64,000 nt of DNA from Aegilops tauschii subsp. strangulata (lineage: Eukaryota; Streptophyta; Magnoliopsida; Poales; Poaceae). Location of the stretch: assembly GCF_002575655.3 (NCBI RefSeq), contig NC_053039.3, positions 242,646,622 to 242,710,621 on the forward strand, in the 5' to 3' direction. This document shows positions 12,011 through 23,467 of this stretch, in pieces (position 1 is the first letter of the stretch; each line of letters begins with the position of its first letter). The position numbers and the translations under genes were made by a program. The notes under the pieces are model-generated. The model ran no database searches. It worked only from the letters and a program-made list of their open reading frames with translations, and was not told the origin of the DNA.

Positions 12011-12290
12011 CGGAGGAACTGGTGAAGAGGTTTCATCTTAGGATCAACATTAAGGTGATGCTTAGTGAATTATCTCGGTACACCTGGCATGTCAGAAGAT
12101 TTCCATGCAAAGATGTCTCGATTCTCGCTGATGAATTCGATGAGTGCGCTTTCCTATTTGGGATCCATCCCTGTCCCAATGGTGTACGGCTGAGAAGAAT
12201 CACCAGGGACAAATTCAACTTGTTGTGTATCCTTTGCCGACTTAAACTTGAGTGGCCGTTCTGTCTTTGTGGTGGGCATCTTCAGAGGGG
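12011..12290 (-). pseudogene. Degenerate protease-RT linker of Gypsy-1
   Basis: Minus-strand sequence in mixed frames, with short recognisable words of the spacer that precedes RT in Gypsy polyproteins (ESALIEFISENRDIFAW-like, near 12110-12160). Stops and frame shifts throughout. Confidence 0.6.
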
Positions 12291-12945
12291 TCATATTAGC
12301 CGGGTCAACATTATCTTTATAAAATTTGAGCTCCTCAGTAGCGCAAGCCGACTCTGCATAAGCCGCATCTCCTTCCTAGCACTCCAGGGCAAGTTTGCAG
12401 TTTCCATGAACCGTGATTGTCCCTTGTGGTCTAGGGATCTTAAGCTGTAAATACACATAACAAGGGTGATCCATGAACTTAGCATAAGTCGGTCATCCAA
12501 ATAAGGAAAGATAAGGACTCTTGATTTTGACCACCTCAAACTACAGTGTCTCTGCTCTATAATTGTACTCATCACCGAAGGCCACTTCCAGTGATATCTT
12601 TCCAATAGGGTAAGACGACTTGCCAGGCACCACTCCATGAAACACTGTGGAGGACGGCTTAAGGTCCTTGTCGGTCAAACTCATTCGACGAAAAGTATCA
12701 TAGTACAATATGTTGATGCTGCTGCCACCATCCATAAGTACCTTTGGAAACTTATAACTGCCCACTTGAGGGGCTACCACCAGGGCCAGATGACTCGGAT
12801 CATCAACCTGGGTCGGGTGATCCGCCCGGCCCCATGTGATCATCTGCTCTGACCACCTTAAATATTGAGGCACTGCCGGCTCAATCGTGTTGACTACTCG
12901 CTTATGGACCTTCCGGTCACGCTTGCATGTGTTCGTAGTGAACAC
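12291..12945 (-). pseudogene. Gypsy-1 aspartic protease
   Basis: The frame from 12945 carries DPSHLALVVAPQ, then the active-site segment FPKVLMDGGSSINILYYDTF, in which DGG takes the place of DTG/DSG as is usual in this plant Gypsy group. After a stop at about 12541 the same domain continues (SPY-CLFGRPTYAKFMDHPCY words near 12470-12540, then ITVHGNCKLAL). It is therefore interrupted by at least one stop. Gypsy-3 has a close relative at 28660-29300. Confidence 0.8.
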
Positions 12946-13053
12946 ATGATATTGGCCACCATTGAGCTGCTTAGGATTACTCTGGTATCCTGACTGATTG
13001 TTTTGCTGTTGATTACCTTGACCAGACTGCCGAATATGACCACCATGATTACC

Positions 13054-13954
13054 CTAACCCTGATAGCCAGCAGTTGAGTCGCCGCTGCCAAGACCGGAAC
13101 CCTGAAAACTGGAGCCTGACCCGCCCGACGGCCCATTTGCATTACCATGATGCTGCTGGAGATTTTGATTCTTAAACTCCCTCATGATATAACAATCCTT
13201 CCAGGCATGAGAAGATGGTTTGTTAGGATAACTGTGTTTTGGATAGGGGTCATTGAGCATTGCCTCAAGATTTATAGGCTTTCCTCCACTGAAAGGCAGC
13301 TTGCCATTACGATGTTGATTCTTGAACTCGACATTGGTGTTAGCCACAAAATCTGACCCTCCGCCAGAGTACTTATGCTTCCCCCCATTGCCTTGGTTAT
13401 TCTGATTACCATGCTGAGCCGAGGCATGTTGCTGTTGGCCCTTGCCACCGCCATTTTTCTTGCCCTTACCAGATTTATCGTCATCAGAACCCAGATCCTT
13501 TGTAGTATCAGAGTCGCCATACCTGGTAAGTACATCCATAAGCTTGCCCATGTCTGTACACTTGCGCTTAAGCCGCCCTAGCTTTTGTTTAAGGGGGTCA
13601 AAGTGACAGTTTTTCTCCGAGAGCAACACAGCTTGAGCCGCCGCAATACTGTCCGAAGAGTGTATGATGGTCGCAACCCGGCGAGCCCAATGATGGGCCG
13701 ACTCATCGTCCCGCTGCACATAGTGTTCCAGATCAACAATTGGCATTTGCTACTTACAAGTCCCCTGAAAGTTCTCGGTGAAGTTGTCCTTCAACTCTGC
13801 CTAGGTATTGATAGAGTTGGGGACAAGTTCTTTAACCATGTACGAGTCGGCCCCTCCAACATCATAGTAAAATACTTAGGACATACTGCATCACTGACTT
13901 CCAACATGTCCATGGCCAACTCATAGCTCTCAATCCAAGCTGCCGGCTCGAGAT
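13054..13954 (-). pseudogene. Gypsy-1 gag, N-terminus cut by an LTR
   Basis: From 13954 down the frame reads PAAWIESYELAMDMLEVSDA and ILLEGPTRTWLKN-like capsid sequence (13791-13950). It continues in a second frame (13746-13054) as VDLEHYVQRDDESAHHWARR and then a Gly/Gln/Asn/Lys-rich tail (KGKKNGGGKGQQQ, GGSGSSFQGSG). The tail would bind nucleic acid, although I see no clear CCHC knuckle. The N-terminus is replaced at 13955 by an inserted LTR beginning TGATGTCTACTACG. Confidence 0.8.
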
Positions 13955-15248
13955 TGATGTCTACTACGCAACTTCTTCTTGTAGACTCGTGTTGGGCCTC
14001 CAAGCGTAGAGTTTTGTAGGACAGTAACAAATTTCCCTCAAGTGGATTACCTAAGGTTTATCAATCCATGGGAGGCGTAGGATGAAGATGGTCTCTCTCA
14101 AACAACCCTGCAACCAAATAACAAAGAGTCTCTTGTGTCCCCAACACACCCAATACAATGTTAAATTGTATAGGTGCACTAGTTCGGCGAAGAGATGGTG
14201 ATACAAGTGTAATATGGATGGTAGATATAGGTTTTTGTAATCTGAAAATATAAAAATAACAAGGTAACTAGTAACGAAAGTGAGCAAAAACAAAATTTCA
14301 ATGCTTGGAAACAAGGCCTAGGATTCATACTTTCACTAGTGCAAGTTCTCTCAACAATGATAACATAATTAAATCATATGGCAATCCCTCAACGTGCGAC
14401 AAAATTCACTCCAAAGTTCCTATTGGGGAGAACATAAGATGAAATTGCTTGTAGGGTACGAAACCACCTCAAAGTTATTCTTTCCGATCAATCCACTGTG
14501 GTATTCCTATAAGTGTCACAAACAGCCCTAGAGTTCGTAGTAAAATAACACCACACACATCAATCAACCCTAATGTCACCTAGATACTCCAATGTCACCA
14601 CAAGTATCCTTGGGTCAATTATACGATATGCACATCAAACAACTTCAGATTCATAATATTCAATCCAACACAAAGAACCTCAAAGAGTGCCCCAAGATTT
14701 GTACCAGAGAAACAAGGACGAAAACGTGCATCAACCCCTATGCATATATAACCCCAATGTCACCTCGGGAATCCGCGAGTTAAGTGCCAAAACATACATC
14801 AAGTGAATCAACAGAACACCCCATTGTCACCACATGTATCCCACGCAAGACATACATCAAGTGTTCTCAAATCCAAAATAGTATTCAATCCGATAATATT
14901 GAAACCTCAAAGGTAAAACTCAATTCATCACAAGAAGATAGGGGGGAGAAACACCATATGATCCAACTATAGTAACAAACTCGAGGTACATCAAGATCGT
15001 GCCAAATCAAGAAACGAAGAGAGAGAGAGAGATCAAACACATAGCTACTGGTACTACCCACAACCCCGAGGGTGAACTACTCCCTCCTCGTCATGGAGAC
15101 CACAAGAATGATGAAGATGGCCACCGGTGATGATTTCCCCCTCCGGCAGGGTGCCAGAATGGGCTCCCGATTGATTTTTCGTGGCTAGAGAGGCTTGCGA
15201 CGGCGGAACTCCCGATCTAGGTTTCTTTTTGGGGGTTTCTATATTTAT
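13955..15248. mobile_element. LTR of an unidentified Gypsy element, right end lost
   Basis: It starts TGATGTCTACTACGCAAC right after gag of Gypsy-1 and runs through sequence typical of an abundant Triticeae LTR (GGCCTCCAAGCGTAGAG, TTTGTAGGACAGTA). It contains a GAGAGAGAGA tract near 15018. Positions 14560-15248 are repeated almost unchanged at 19009-19696. Right after the shared TTTCTATATTTAT the sequence changes abruptly to CACTA-1 sequence, so the end of this LTR was deleted. Confidence 0.8.
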
Positions 15249-15721
15249 CCCTTGTGCAACAACATACAAACAATTTGGCAAGATTTGCATCTATCATATT
15301 GGGTATGTTGCCATTTGTCAAACTGGAAAGATTGACATTTGTTGATCTAGTAACATTGCCATTTGTCAATCCTTGTAACACTGCGATTTGTCAAAATATG
15401 CAGCTAAAAATCACTTGCACTATCTAATTTCCGCAACTAAAATTCATTAATTAAGCATAGATTTCATTCATAGATTAAGCAGTCGTTCTTAATTTATACA
15501 AACAGTTCAACTCGACAACTAAACCGACCAAACTTTTCCCCAATTGTTGCCAACCACGTACCGAAATAGCTAGTTCAACTATATATACTAGCTAATTTTA
15601 AGTACATTGTACAATTCCACCACATCTATAGTCAGATGAACTAAACAAAATAGCCCCTAAATACTACTACTACAGAGGGGCTTTGTACTACTTCTGGCAG
15701 CCTCTCCTCTGCCGAGCGCGC

Positions 15722-16456
15722 TCAGTAAGATGAAGAGGAGGAGGAGCCTACCGACGAGCTGGACAACTGCAATACGATGCCTGCCGCTGCTGCACCTTCA
15801 GCGACGCTCACCTCGAACGCCCTTTGCCACTCCAGATGACCGCTCTCGAAGCGGCCGAACTGCTTGTAGATCTCCTGATTCCTCGCATCTGCGTCTGCGT
15901 GTGCTGCGGCCACGGCTACGGTAAGGCTCTTTGCATGCTCGACGAGGCGCTCCTCTTCCTCCCGCGGGAACTCGATGTAGCACGCAAGATCACTGACGCA
16001 CGTGCGGGCCTCCACCTCCGCCTCCGTCCTTCGGGTGGCGGTGGCGGAGCGGGTGATGACCCCGGCGGTCGATGGTGGGCTGGCGGCCACGGCGGCTGAC
16101 AATGGGGTGGCGGCCACGACCACCACCTCCCGCCTTCGGGCCGTGGTCGTGGAGCGGGTGATGGACGGCAATGGGGTGGCGGCCACGATGGCCACCTCCC
16201 ACCTTCGGGCCGCGGCGGCGGAGCGGGCGATGGCCCTGGCTTTCGACAGTGGTGTGGCGGCAACAGCGGCCGACAACAGCTACCGACGGGCAGCGGCGGC
16301 GGAGTGTGTGGTGGGTGTTCCGCGCACACCCAACAGGGACGCCACGCGGACTACACTACGCCGGGGACTGCACCGCCGCCGCGGTGTAGCCTCCTAGCTG
16401 GAGCTATCCTCTGATGACGGTGGAGTGGCTGAGTGATGACGATGGACCGGTGCCAT
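15722..16456 (-). pseudogene. Ala-rich predicted coiled protein of CACTA-1, two stops
   Basis: The likely start is the ATG at 16456 (MAPVHRHHSATPPSSEDS). The same frame contains TAG codons at 16394-16396 and near 16279-16283, then stays open to 15722. The first half is a repeat of an AAVAATPL / ARRREV-type unit of about 25-30 residues. The second half is more ordinary: CVSDLACYIEFPREEEERLV, HADADARNQEIYKQFGRFES and a Ser-rich tail ending SSSSSY. A TATATAAA-like box near 16537-16543 on the minus strand is well placed as a promoter. I do not recognise the family. It is probably transposon cargo. GC content is far above its surroundings. Confidence 0.5.
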
Positions 16457-17545
16457 TGGCGATTATGGGAGAAGCAGACGAGATAAGCTACAGGAAGGAG
16501 GGGAAAATGCGACACGGGACTCGCCGGCCGTGGGGGTTTATATAGTAGGATGGTAAGCATTGGGATTTTGGGGGATTTCACCGAGTCGGGCGGGAAGCTT
16601 GCGCGGGAACCTGCTCGGTTGCGCTGGAACGGGCTCTCCATCGTTTGGCCAAAAGAACGCCCCCGTGCGCTGCTCAAGCTTGCGCTCAAAGCCGTCTGCG
16701 ATAGCGGGGTGACAAGACGTGCTTGAGGAGGACGAAAGGACACGTACACATATGGTTAATAAAAAAATGTTTGCGATTTAATTATCTACTATACCCCCAT
16801 CCTAGTTTATATAAAATACGAATGCATGTCGCCAAAGATTATATCGTTGGATTTGTATTTGAACATAGTTTCCAGTTATATAATTTTTGTAACATGCACT
16901 AACATTTTGTTGGTTAAATTTAAGGTTGTACACCAGCAAGCGTTTTCCCACAACACACACGGTTTATTCCATCACAAACAGCTCGGATGGATCAACTGTA
17001 TGCCACGTATCACACACGCAACTCTAATCTGATTCATGCTTGATGTCTCTGACATCACTCGCACAGTTCGTCTTATTTGGCACGTATCATTGTGCCAGCC
17101 TCTGCTCGCGTCCCTCGGCAAGCCCTGCTCGCCGTTAGGTGCCGCGGCGCCGTCTGCTTGCATCCGTCGGCGCGCTCCGTCAGCACGCTCGGCTTGTGGA
17201 CAACTTTTCCTTGCGCGTTCAACTGCTATATGCATATATATGGTTGCTCGTCATTGAGGCGACCGCGGAGCGCTCTGCTCGCGTCCCTCCGTGCGCGCTC
17301 TTCCAGCGGTTGGGCCTGCGCACGATCACATCGGGGGCCCCATATGCATGCGGTTGCGTCGCGCGCGTCAGCACGCGATGCAGTTACGTGCGGCACGATG
17401 GAGTTACGTGCTGTAAATTAGAACCGCCATCAAGGCGTGCCGATATTCCAGGCCGTCTGGCTTCCCCTTTAATTCCTGCAGCCATTATAACCTTAGTCTC
17501 TTCAACCTTTCGATCGCGCCCCACAACACAACAAGCACACCCACG
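16457..17545. other. CACTA-1 internal region between two divergent genes
   Basis: No convincing coding sequence. It includes the presumed divergent promoters. The part at 16930-17060 has subterminal-like words (CACACACGGTTT, CATCACAAACAGCTCGGATG, ACGTATCACACACGC) similar to those near 18560-18900. The part at 17080-17420 is GC-rich and low in information. Confidence 0.5.
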
Positions 17546-18256
17546 ATGACACATAGAGAGGGGATGTCTAGCGGCGCTCCAATGGAGTTCGGTGAGCATA
17601 AAGTGGAGATCCACGCGAGGGATACGGATCTCTCGGTGGTGTACACCATCGACCCGGCCGTGGTGGACGACTACATCAACACCGTTGAGCAGTTGCTTGC
17701 TCAAGACAAGTACAAGGTGGTCGGCATCGACCTCCAGTACACCGCCGGTCATCCCAACATAGATCAGAAGGTTGTCGTCGCCCAGTTGTGCATGTGCCAT
17801 CATGTCCTCATCTACCACTACTGCATGGCCACAGAGCCTTCCGACCATTTCGCCAGGTTTGTCAACAGCACCGACTACAAGTTCGCTACGGTGGAAACCA
17901 CCAACGATGTAAAAGCACTCAGGGTTACGGGCTTGGCCTACGAGAACCTTGTTGAAATCCGTGAGCACTACAGGGTCTGGGGCAGCATGAAGAAGGACTC
18001 CCTGGTTGAACTCGCCTCGGCCATCATCGACCCATACTATGAAAAGATGAAGCAGGATGCCAACATAACACGCCTAGTATCCTAGCATGGGGCCTGGATG
18101 CAGCACCTGGATGAACCTCACCTCAGGTTCACAGCCAAGAGTGTGTACACATGCTACGAGATGCACAGGCGGATCGTTGACATGAGGAAGTGCCTCGTTA
18201 CCCAAATCGACGAGGCCGGATCGATCCACAAGCAGAGCAAGTGTCACAAGAAGTAG
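17546..18256 (+). pseudogene. WRN-type (DEDD) 3'-5' exonuclease-like protein carried by CACTA-1, one stop
   Basis: The frame begins MTHREGMSSGAPMEFGEHKV (a second ATG at 17564 is an alternative start), stops at TAG 18083-18085 and continues in frame to the TAG at 18254-18256, about 236 residues. The order of blocks resembles the DEDD exonuclease fold of plant WRN-like proteins: VVGIDLQYT (motif I, where D-x-E is expected; the second acidic residue is Gln), VVVAQLCMCHHVLIYHY, FARFVNSTDYKFATVETTND (motif II region), GLAYENLVEIRE, DSLVELASAIIDPYYEKMK, and after the stop AKSVYTCYEMHRRIVDMRK (motif III region). The motif I change suggests no catalysis. The fold assignment is by eye. It probably derives from a captured host gene. 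Confidence 0.65.
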
Positions 18257-18960
18257 ATGATGATCAGATGATCGTTTATCCTAGTTAATCATGCATGTAA
18301 TATATAGTTTACTTTGGTGTGTGGAAATGTCATGTGTGTAGTAGCCACCTATGTACTTATGCATGTAATAGTTTACTTTGGTGTGTGCAAATGCCATGGT
18401 TGTAGTAGCCACCTATGTAATTGGATGTTTAATTTGGTTATGCAACCATGTCCTTATAAATGTGTATATATATGTTGTTGTTCTGTATGCAATCCCATCG
18501 CACAACTCACACGTCTTATTAGCAGCAATCGTCTGTGTTATTATCGGTCTTCGCACAAATTTCTGATTACATACCTGTTTGCCGCGTATCACACACATCT
18601 TGTTATATTGAACCGTTTCTGTTCTCTTGTCTCAAAGCAAACAGTTCATCCAAGTGAACCACGTGCCGTCTATCGCACACACCTTGATCAGGCTGACCGT
18701 TTCTTTTGTGTTGCCTAATCACAAACAGTTCATCTGAGTGAACCATATGTTGTATATCACACACACACCTTCATCTGGCTGCCTGTTTCTTTTATTCCTC
18801 CTCATCGCAAACAATTAATTGAACTAAACCGTATGCCCAGCATCGCACACGCAGCTAAAATTGAACCGTGTTTGATGCATCCGTCATCGCAAACGTTTTG
18901 CACCTTTTTGATGGTTTTTACACCACCGTTTGCGATTATTGCATCGCACATAGTTTCGTC
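18257..18960. repeat. CACTA-1 right side: 64-bp duplication and subterminal repeats
   Basis: Near 18294-18420 a unit with GTTTACTTTGGTGTGTG and GTAGTAGCCACCTATGTA occurs twice. From about 18560 to 18920 an imperfect unit occurs four to five times with the words CGCAAACAGTTCATC, GTGAACC and ATCGCACACACCTT. These match, in reverse complement, the 84-bp units at the left end of CACTA-3 and are presumably transposase-binding subterminal repeats. Confidence 0.75.
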
Positions 18961-19008
18961 GAAGCGTCTCTGATCATAGTGTCATGTTAGCAGCATCCTG
19001 CAGTAGTG

Positions 19009-19880
19009 TCAATCAACCCTAATGTCACCTAGATACTCCAATGTCACCACAAGTTTCCGTGGGTCAATTATACGATATGCATCAAACAACTTCAGATTCA
19101 TAATATTCAATCCAACACAAAGAACCTCAAAGAGTGCCCCAAGATTCCTACCGGAGAAACAAGGACAAAAACATGCATCAACCCCTATGCGTAGATTACC
19201 CCAATGTCACCTCGGGAATCCGCGAGTTGAGTGCCAAAATATACATCAAGTGAATCAATAGAACACCCCATTGTCACCACGGGTATCCCACAAGAGACAT
19301 ACATCAAGTGTTGTCAAATCCATAATAGTATTCAACCCGATAATAGTGAAACCTCAAAGGTAAAACTCAATTCATCACAAGAAGATAGAGGGGGAGAAAC
19401 ACCATATGATCCAACTATAGTAACAAAGCTTGCGGTACATCAAGATCGTGCCAAATCAAGAACACGAGAGAAAGAGCGATCAAACACATAGCTACTTGTA
19501 CATACCCTTAACCCCGAGGGTGAACTACTCCCTCCTCGTCATGGAGACCGTAGGGATGATGAAGATGGCCACCAGTGATGATTTCCCCCTCCGGCAGGGT
19601 GCCGGAACAGGCTCCAGATTGGTTTTTCGTGGCTACAGAGGCTTGCGGCGGTGGAAATCCCGATCTAGGTTTCTTTTCGGGGGTTTCTATATTTATAGGA
19701 ATTTTTTGCGTCGGTTTCACGTCAAGGGGGTCCACGAGGTAGCGGCAAGACAGGGGACTCGCCCTAGGGGGGAGGGCGCGCCCTCCACCCTTGCCGCCAC
19801 CTCGGGACTCTTCTGGTCCAACTCTGATGCTTCGCGGGTCGCTTTTGGTCCATAAAAATCACCGTAAATTTTCAGCCCAT
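19009..19880. mobile_element. Second LTR piece of the same family as 13955-15248, left part lost
   Basis: It starts at the target duplication TCA of CACTA-1, repeats 14560-15248 almost exactly, then continues with LTR sequence absent from the first copy (GAGGGCGCGCCCTCC near 19770, TTTTGGTCCATAAAAATCAC near 19842). It ends where CACTA-2 begins at 19881. Confidence 0.8.
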
Positions 19881-20419
19881 CACTACAAAAAAAGACACAT
19901 CCATGACATTTTGGGCCGAACGAATTTTTTTCTGTCATACTTATGACACTTCTAGACGATAATTGTGAGAAAATCCGGTATCATCATAGATGTGGTGGGC
20001 TCCTACTTCTATGACAAAAAATCATGACAGAAAATGGGCTTTTCGTCCTGGGTGGGCCGGAGACGCAGCTGCATGACATTCTTTGGGCTGTCCATGATGG
20101 AAAAAACCGTGGTAGAAGCAAGGGCGAGGAAAATATCGGGGGAGTTCCCAGTTAGGGTGGGTGGTCGGGGGCCAAGCGATGCGCGTTTCTCTCGTACGTA
20201 CGTGCGTGTGTGCGAGGCGTTACGCTCTAATTGAACCCGAGCGAGGCGTTGGGCTCTAACTAAACCCGAGCGATTGCACTGCAGGCTACGCATTACTGAA
20301 CCCGAGCGATCGATCGATCCCTTGCTGTTAACTGAACCCGAGTGATTCCTTCGCTACTGCTGCTAACTGAAGCCGATCAAACACTGCTGCCTCCTTCCCT
20401 TGATGAACTGTGAGCGTTG

Positions 20420-20870
20420 TTGGGGGGGGGGTTGGATGAACAGGACCCCGTGGTAGTAGAGGCCATTGCCGCTGGATGAACAGGACCCCGATCGATCGAG
20501 CTGGTGGATGAACAGGACCCCGTGGAGGGCTGGATGAACAGGACCCCGTGGAGGGCTGGTTGAACAGTAGCCGGTGGAGGGCTAGTTGAACAGTAGCCAG
20601 TGGAGGGCTGGATGAACAGTAGCCCGTGGAGGGGTGGTTGAACAAGAGCCCATGGAGAGGGCTGGTTGAACAGTAGCCGGTGGAGGAGCGTGCGGTGGAG
20701 GCTAGATGAACAGGAGCCCGTGGATGAACAGTCGCAGGTGGAGGCTGGAGGAGGTCGACGGTGGATGAACAGTAGCCCGTGGAGGCTGGAGGAGGTCGAT
20801 GGTGGAGATGAACAGTATCCCGTGGAGTCCCGTTTTGCGGTACGCCACACCCCTCCCGATGAACAGAACC
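20420..20870. repeat. Subterminal tandem array of CACTA-2 (about 31-60 bp units)
   Basis: A GC-rich unit of the form GGATGAACAGGACCCCGTGG or GGTTGAACAGTAGCCGGTGG occurs more than ten times. It is followed by a second unit (GCGGTACGCCACACCCCTCC) repeated near 20836, 20921 and, degenerate, near 20990 and 21070. Open frames on either strand here are only repeat-coded. Confidence 0.85.
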
Positions 20871-21439
20871 CCCGTTTCGACCGTAGCACTCCAACACAAG
20901 TCCGTTTCCTCCGTTTTGCGGTACGCCACACCCCTCCCGATCAACAGGACCCCGTTTCGACCGTAGGAGGTCCGTTTCCTCCATTTTGTGGTATGCCAGA
21001 CCCCTCCCTATGAACAGGATCCCGTTTCAACCGTGGCCGGTTGAACACAAGGCCGTATCCTCCGTTCTGCGGTACGCCGGGCCTCGTTTCCATCGGCTGT
21101 TCCGTCCAAGCCGGTTGGCTCCCGATGAACACGATGACGCATTCCATTCCGACCCAGCCGGTTGCCTCCCCATGATCACGATGACGGTGCAGCTTCTCAA
21201 TTCTGACCCAGCCATGTACACGAGCCCTGACTGTACGTATGCGTGAGTAGGCGTTCGAGACCCTGCCCGTATGTACGTACGTGGCTGTATCTACTTTCTT
21301 GCACCGTGGCTGTACGTACGTGTACATGCTACGTGCGTGCCTCTACTACGACATGTGCGCGCCTCTACGACGACACGTGTGCGCCTCTACATTGACCAGT
21401 ATGTACGTACACGTTCGTGACCAGAATGACAACGCTACG

Positions 21440-22870
21440 TATGTTTTGACCAGGTGGGTCCCGACTATCAGGCACTTCCTTGCGTGCGAAGATGTAGCTG
21501 GTGGGTCCCAACATTCAGGGGGCGAATCATTTTTTTACCCGTAATATGGATGCACTTCCTTTCGTGTGAAGATGTAGCTAGTGGGTCCCAGCAGTCAGGG
21601 GGGAAACGTTTTTTCGTGAAATACGGTGGCCCGTCCGGTGGGTCCCTGCTGTCAGGTGGAGGAATCATTATTTTTCGCATAATAAGGAGGCATTTCCTTG
21701 TGTGCGGCCGTGGACCCAGCTGTCAGCCTCTCCACATTCAGTACTCTTCCGATGGAAGTCGGTCGTAGACCACATTGACCACGCCGCACCGAGAGCACCA
21801 AGGCGGTGGACCACGGCGAGGCCTAGGAAGGGGACAACGCGGAGAGGAGTACGAGGGTTCACGGGTTCGGCTGCGGTGTGAGGCTGCCGTCGCCGCAGGG
21901 CCTGGCCAGCAGTGGGAGTAGTAGGGGGGCAGTGAGGCCTCCGCGGCAACACAACCGGCCATAGGAGGCAGGAGCAGGCGGCATGACCGGCGCTGCTTTG
22001 GGCGACTGGAGCAAGAAGACCAGAGGTTGAAGAAGCACTACGGCCGTTGGATGGACATCGTACGGTCACTGGAGCTAGAATCGTTCATATTGACTAAGTT
22101 AACAAAGTCCTCCGTCCCTGTCAACTTAGTAGGCCCACATGTCAGCCTCCCACTATGCTGGGTCCCAGTTAGCAGGGGAGTATTCATTTTTTGTGCGTAA
22201 TAAGGAGGCACTTCCTTGCGTGCGAAGATATAGCTGGCGGGTTCGACCTGTCAGTGGGGGGAACGTTTTTTCGTGAAATACAGAGGCCCTTCCGGTGGGT
22301 CCCAGATGTCAGGTGGAGGAATCATTATTTTGCGCGTAATTAGGAGGCATTTCCTTGTGTGCGGCTGTGGACTCAGCTGTCAGCCTCTCCATGTACAGTC
22401 CACGTCCGATGGATGTCGTTTGTTGACCACGTTGACCACGGCGCGCCAAGAGCACCAGGGCGGTGGACGACGGCGAGGCCTAGGAAGGGAACGACATGGA
22501 GCCGGGGAAGAATCGGCAGTGGTTGCCCACACGGTGGGGAGTACGAGTGTTTACTGGTCCGGCTGCCGTCGCCGGAAAATAACATGAGGTGTGGGTGAGT
22601 AGAGGAATGGCCTGGCCATCAATGGAGTAGGGTGGGGCGGTGCGGCCTGTGCGGCAGCATAGCCGGCCATGGGAGGCGGGAGCAGGCAGTCCCACCGGCG
22701 CTGGTTTGGGCGGCTGGAGCAAGAAGATCAGATATTGAAGAAGCAGCACGGCCGTTGGATTAACATCCAACGGTCACTGCTGCTAGAATCGTTTGTGGAC
22801 TAAGTTGACAAAGCCTTTCGTACACGTCAACCTAGTAGACCCACAAGTCAGCCTCAAATCTGTCCCAAAC
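21440..22870. repeat. About 735-bp tandem duplication in CACTA-2
   Basis: CTTCCTTGCGTGCGAAGAT occurs near 21475 and 22211. It is followed in both copies by AGCTGG-GGGT, the GAATCATTATTTT-CGC segment, the CAGCCTCTCCA block, a GACCACG-TGACCACG block, and GGCCGTTGGAT near the end. A third, partial and older copy (GGGAGGCGGGAGCAGGCGGT) is at about 32590-32720, beyond Gypsy-3. Confidence 0.8.
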
Positions 22871-23467
22871 AGCATACAGCCCGAAATTTCTAGCCAGATT
22901 CAAATTAGTTTAAAAACTAAACATACCTTAATTTAAATCCAATGAAATTTTACCCGCGCAAAAACAATGACATATAAAATATCAAAATCCGAAAGAAATA
23001 AGTATTTTGGAACTAATTGCATGTTTGCTATTTTTTATTTATTTTACAGCCCATTTAATATTACTTATATCCCATTTCTTATTACTTATAGCCCATTTTC
23101 TGGGCAAAATGCTTCCCTCCTCGTCTTGAAAGATTTTCGGCCGAGCAGGGCGTAGAAAAGCACGTAGGCCTACGTTGGTTATTCTACAAAAAACAAAATA
23201 GCTGGGCTAGCCATTTTCAGAAAGGAAAAAAACAAACTGGGCTGGTCATGTGCTAGATGGGCCATAGCTCCCGAACAACCGAGTTGATACCCTTCTCCGT
23301 CCCGAAAAAACAAAATTGCTGCGCGCACTGTTGGGTCCCTACTGTCATCCTCACCATGTACAGTCATCTCCTTATTCCTCTCGGTTGTTGACCATGTTGA
23401 CAACACCGGAGGGCGGCGCCGCGGCGAGCGAACCAAGGCGGAGGACGATGGTAAGGCCTCGGACGGG
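22871..23467. other. CACTA-2 internal sequence, no gene seen
   Basis: AT-rich sequence at 22860-23110 with a repeated TATAGCCCATTT word, then sequence resembling the flanks of the 735-bp repeat (near 23330-23460). Target of Gypsy-3. Confidence 0.5.

Larger units (their letters stand above)
1..13954 (-). mobile_element. Gypsy-1: LTR retrotransposon, minus strand, left end outside window, interrupted 3337-11195
   Basis: Read on the minus strand from right to left, this stretch gives gag (13954-13054), an aspartic protease (12945-12291), reverse transcriptase (12010-11201, continuing at 3331), RNase H (2754-2218) and integrase (2221-1285). That order, with integrase last, is the Gypsy (Ty3) order. 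A separate plus-strand ORF tail lies at the far left (2-414). The reading frame of the RT/RNase H region is continuous across the 3337-11195 insertion once one copy of AGTGC is ignored, so this element is older than the inserted one. Its gag is cut at 13954 by the next LTR and its 5' LTR is not identified. Several frameshifts and stops show it is dead. I do not know its family name. Confidence 0.9.
15249..19008. mobile_element. CACTA-1: CACTA-type DNA transposon, left end deleted
   Basis: The right end, read as reverse complement from 19008, begins CACTACTGCAGGATGCTGCT. It is followed by subterminal words such as GTGTGCGAT and ATCGCAAACGG, the same as the left end of CACTA-3 at 45327. It is followed at 19009 by TCA, which is also found at the matching place in the intact LTR copy (14560-14562), consistent with a 3-bp target duplication. 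No CACTA start is found on the left. The body carries an Ala-rich minus-strand gene remnant and an exonuclease-like plus-strand gene, but no transposase. Confidence 0.85.

Noticed and set aside
16002..16397. Plus-strand 131-codon frame in GC-rich sequence
   Set aside because: It is antisense to the Ala-rich minus-strand frame and consists of the same repeats read backwards.
20328..20984. 218-codon and 184-codon minus-strand frames rich in Ser, Pro and His
   Set aside because: They are translations of the GC-rich subterminal array of CACTA-2 in two frames, with no conserved domain.
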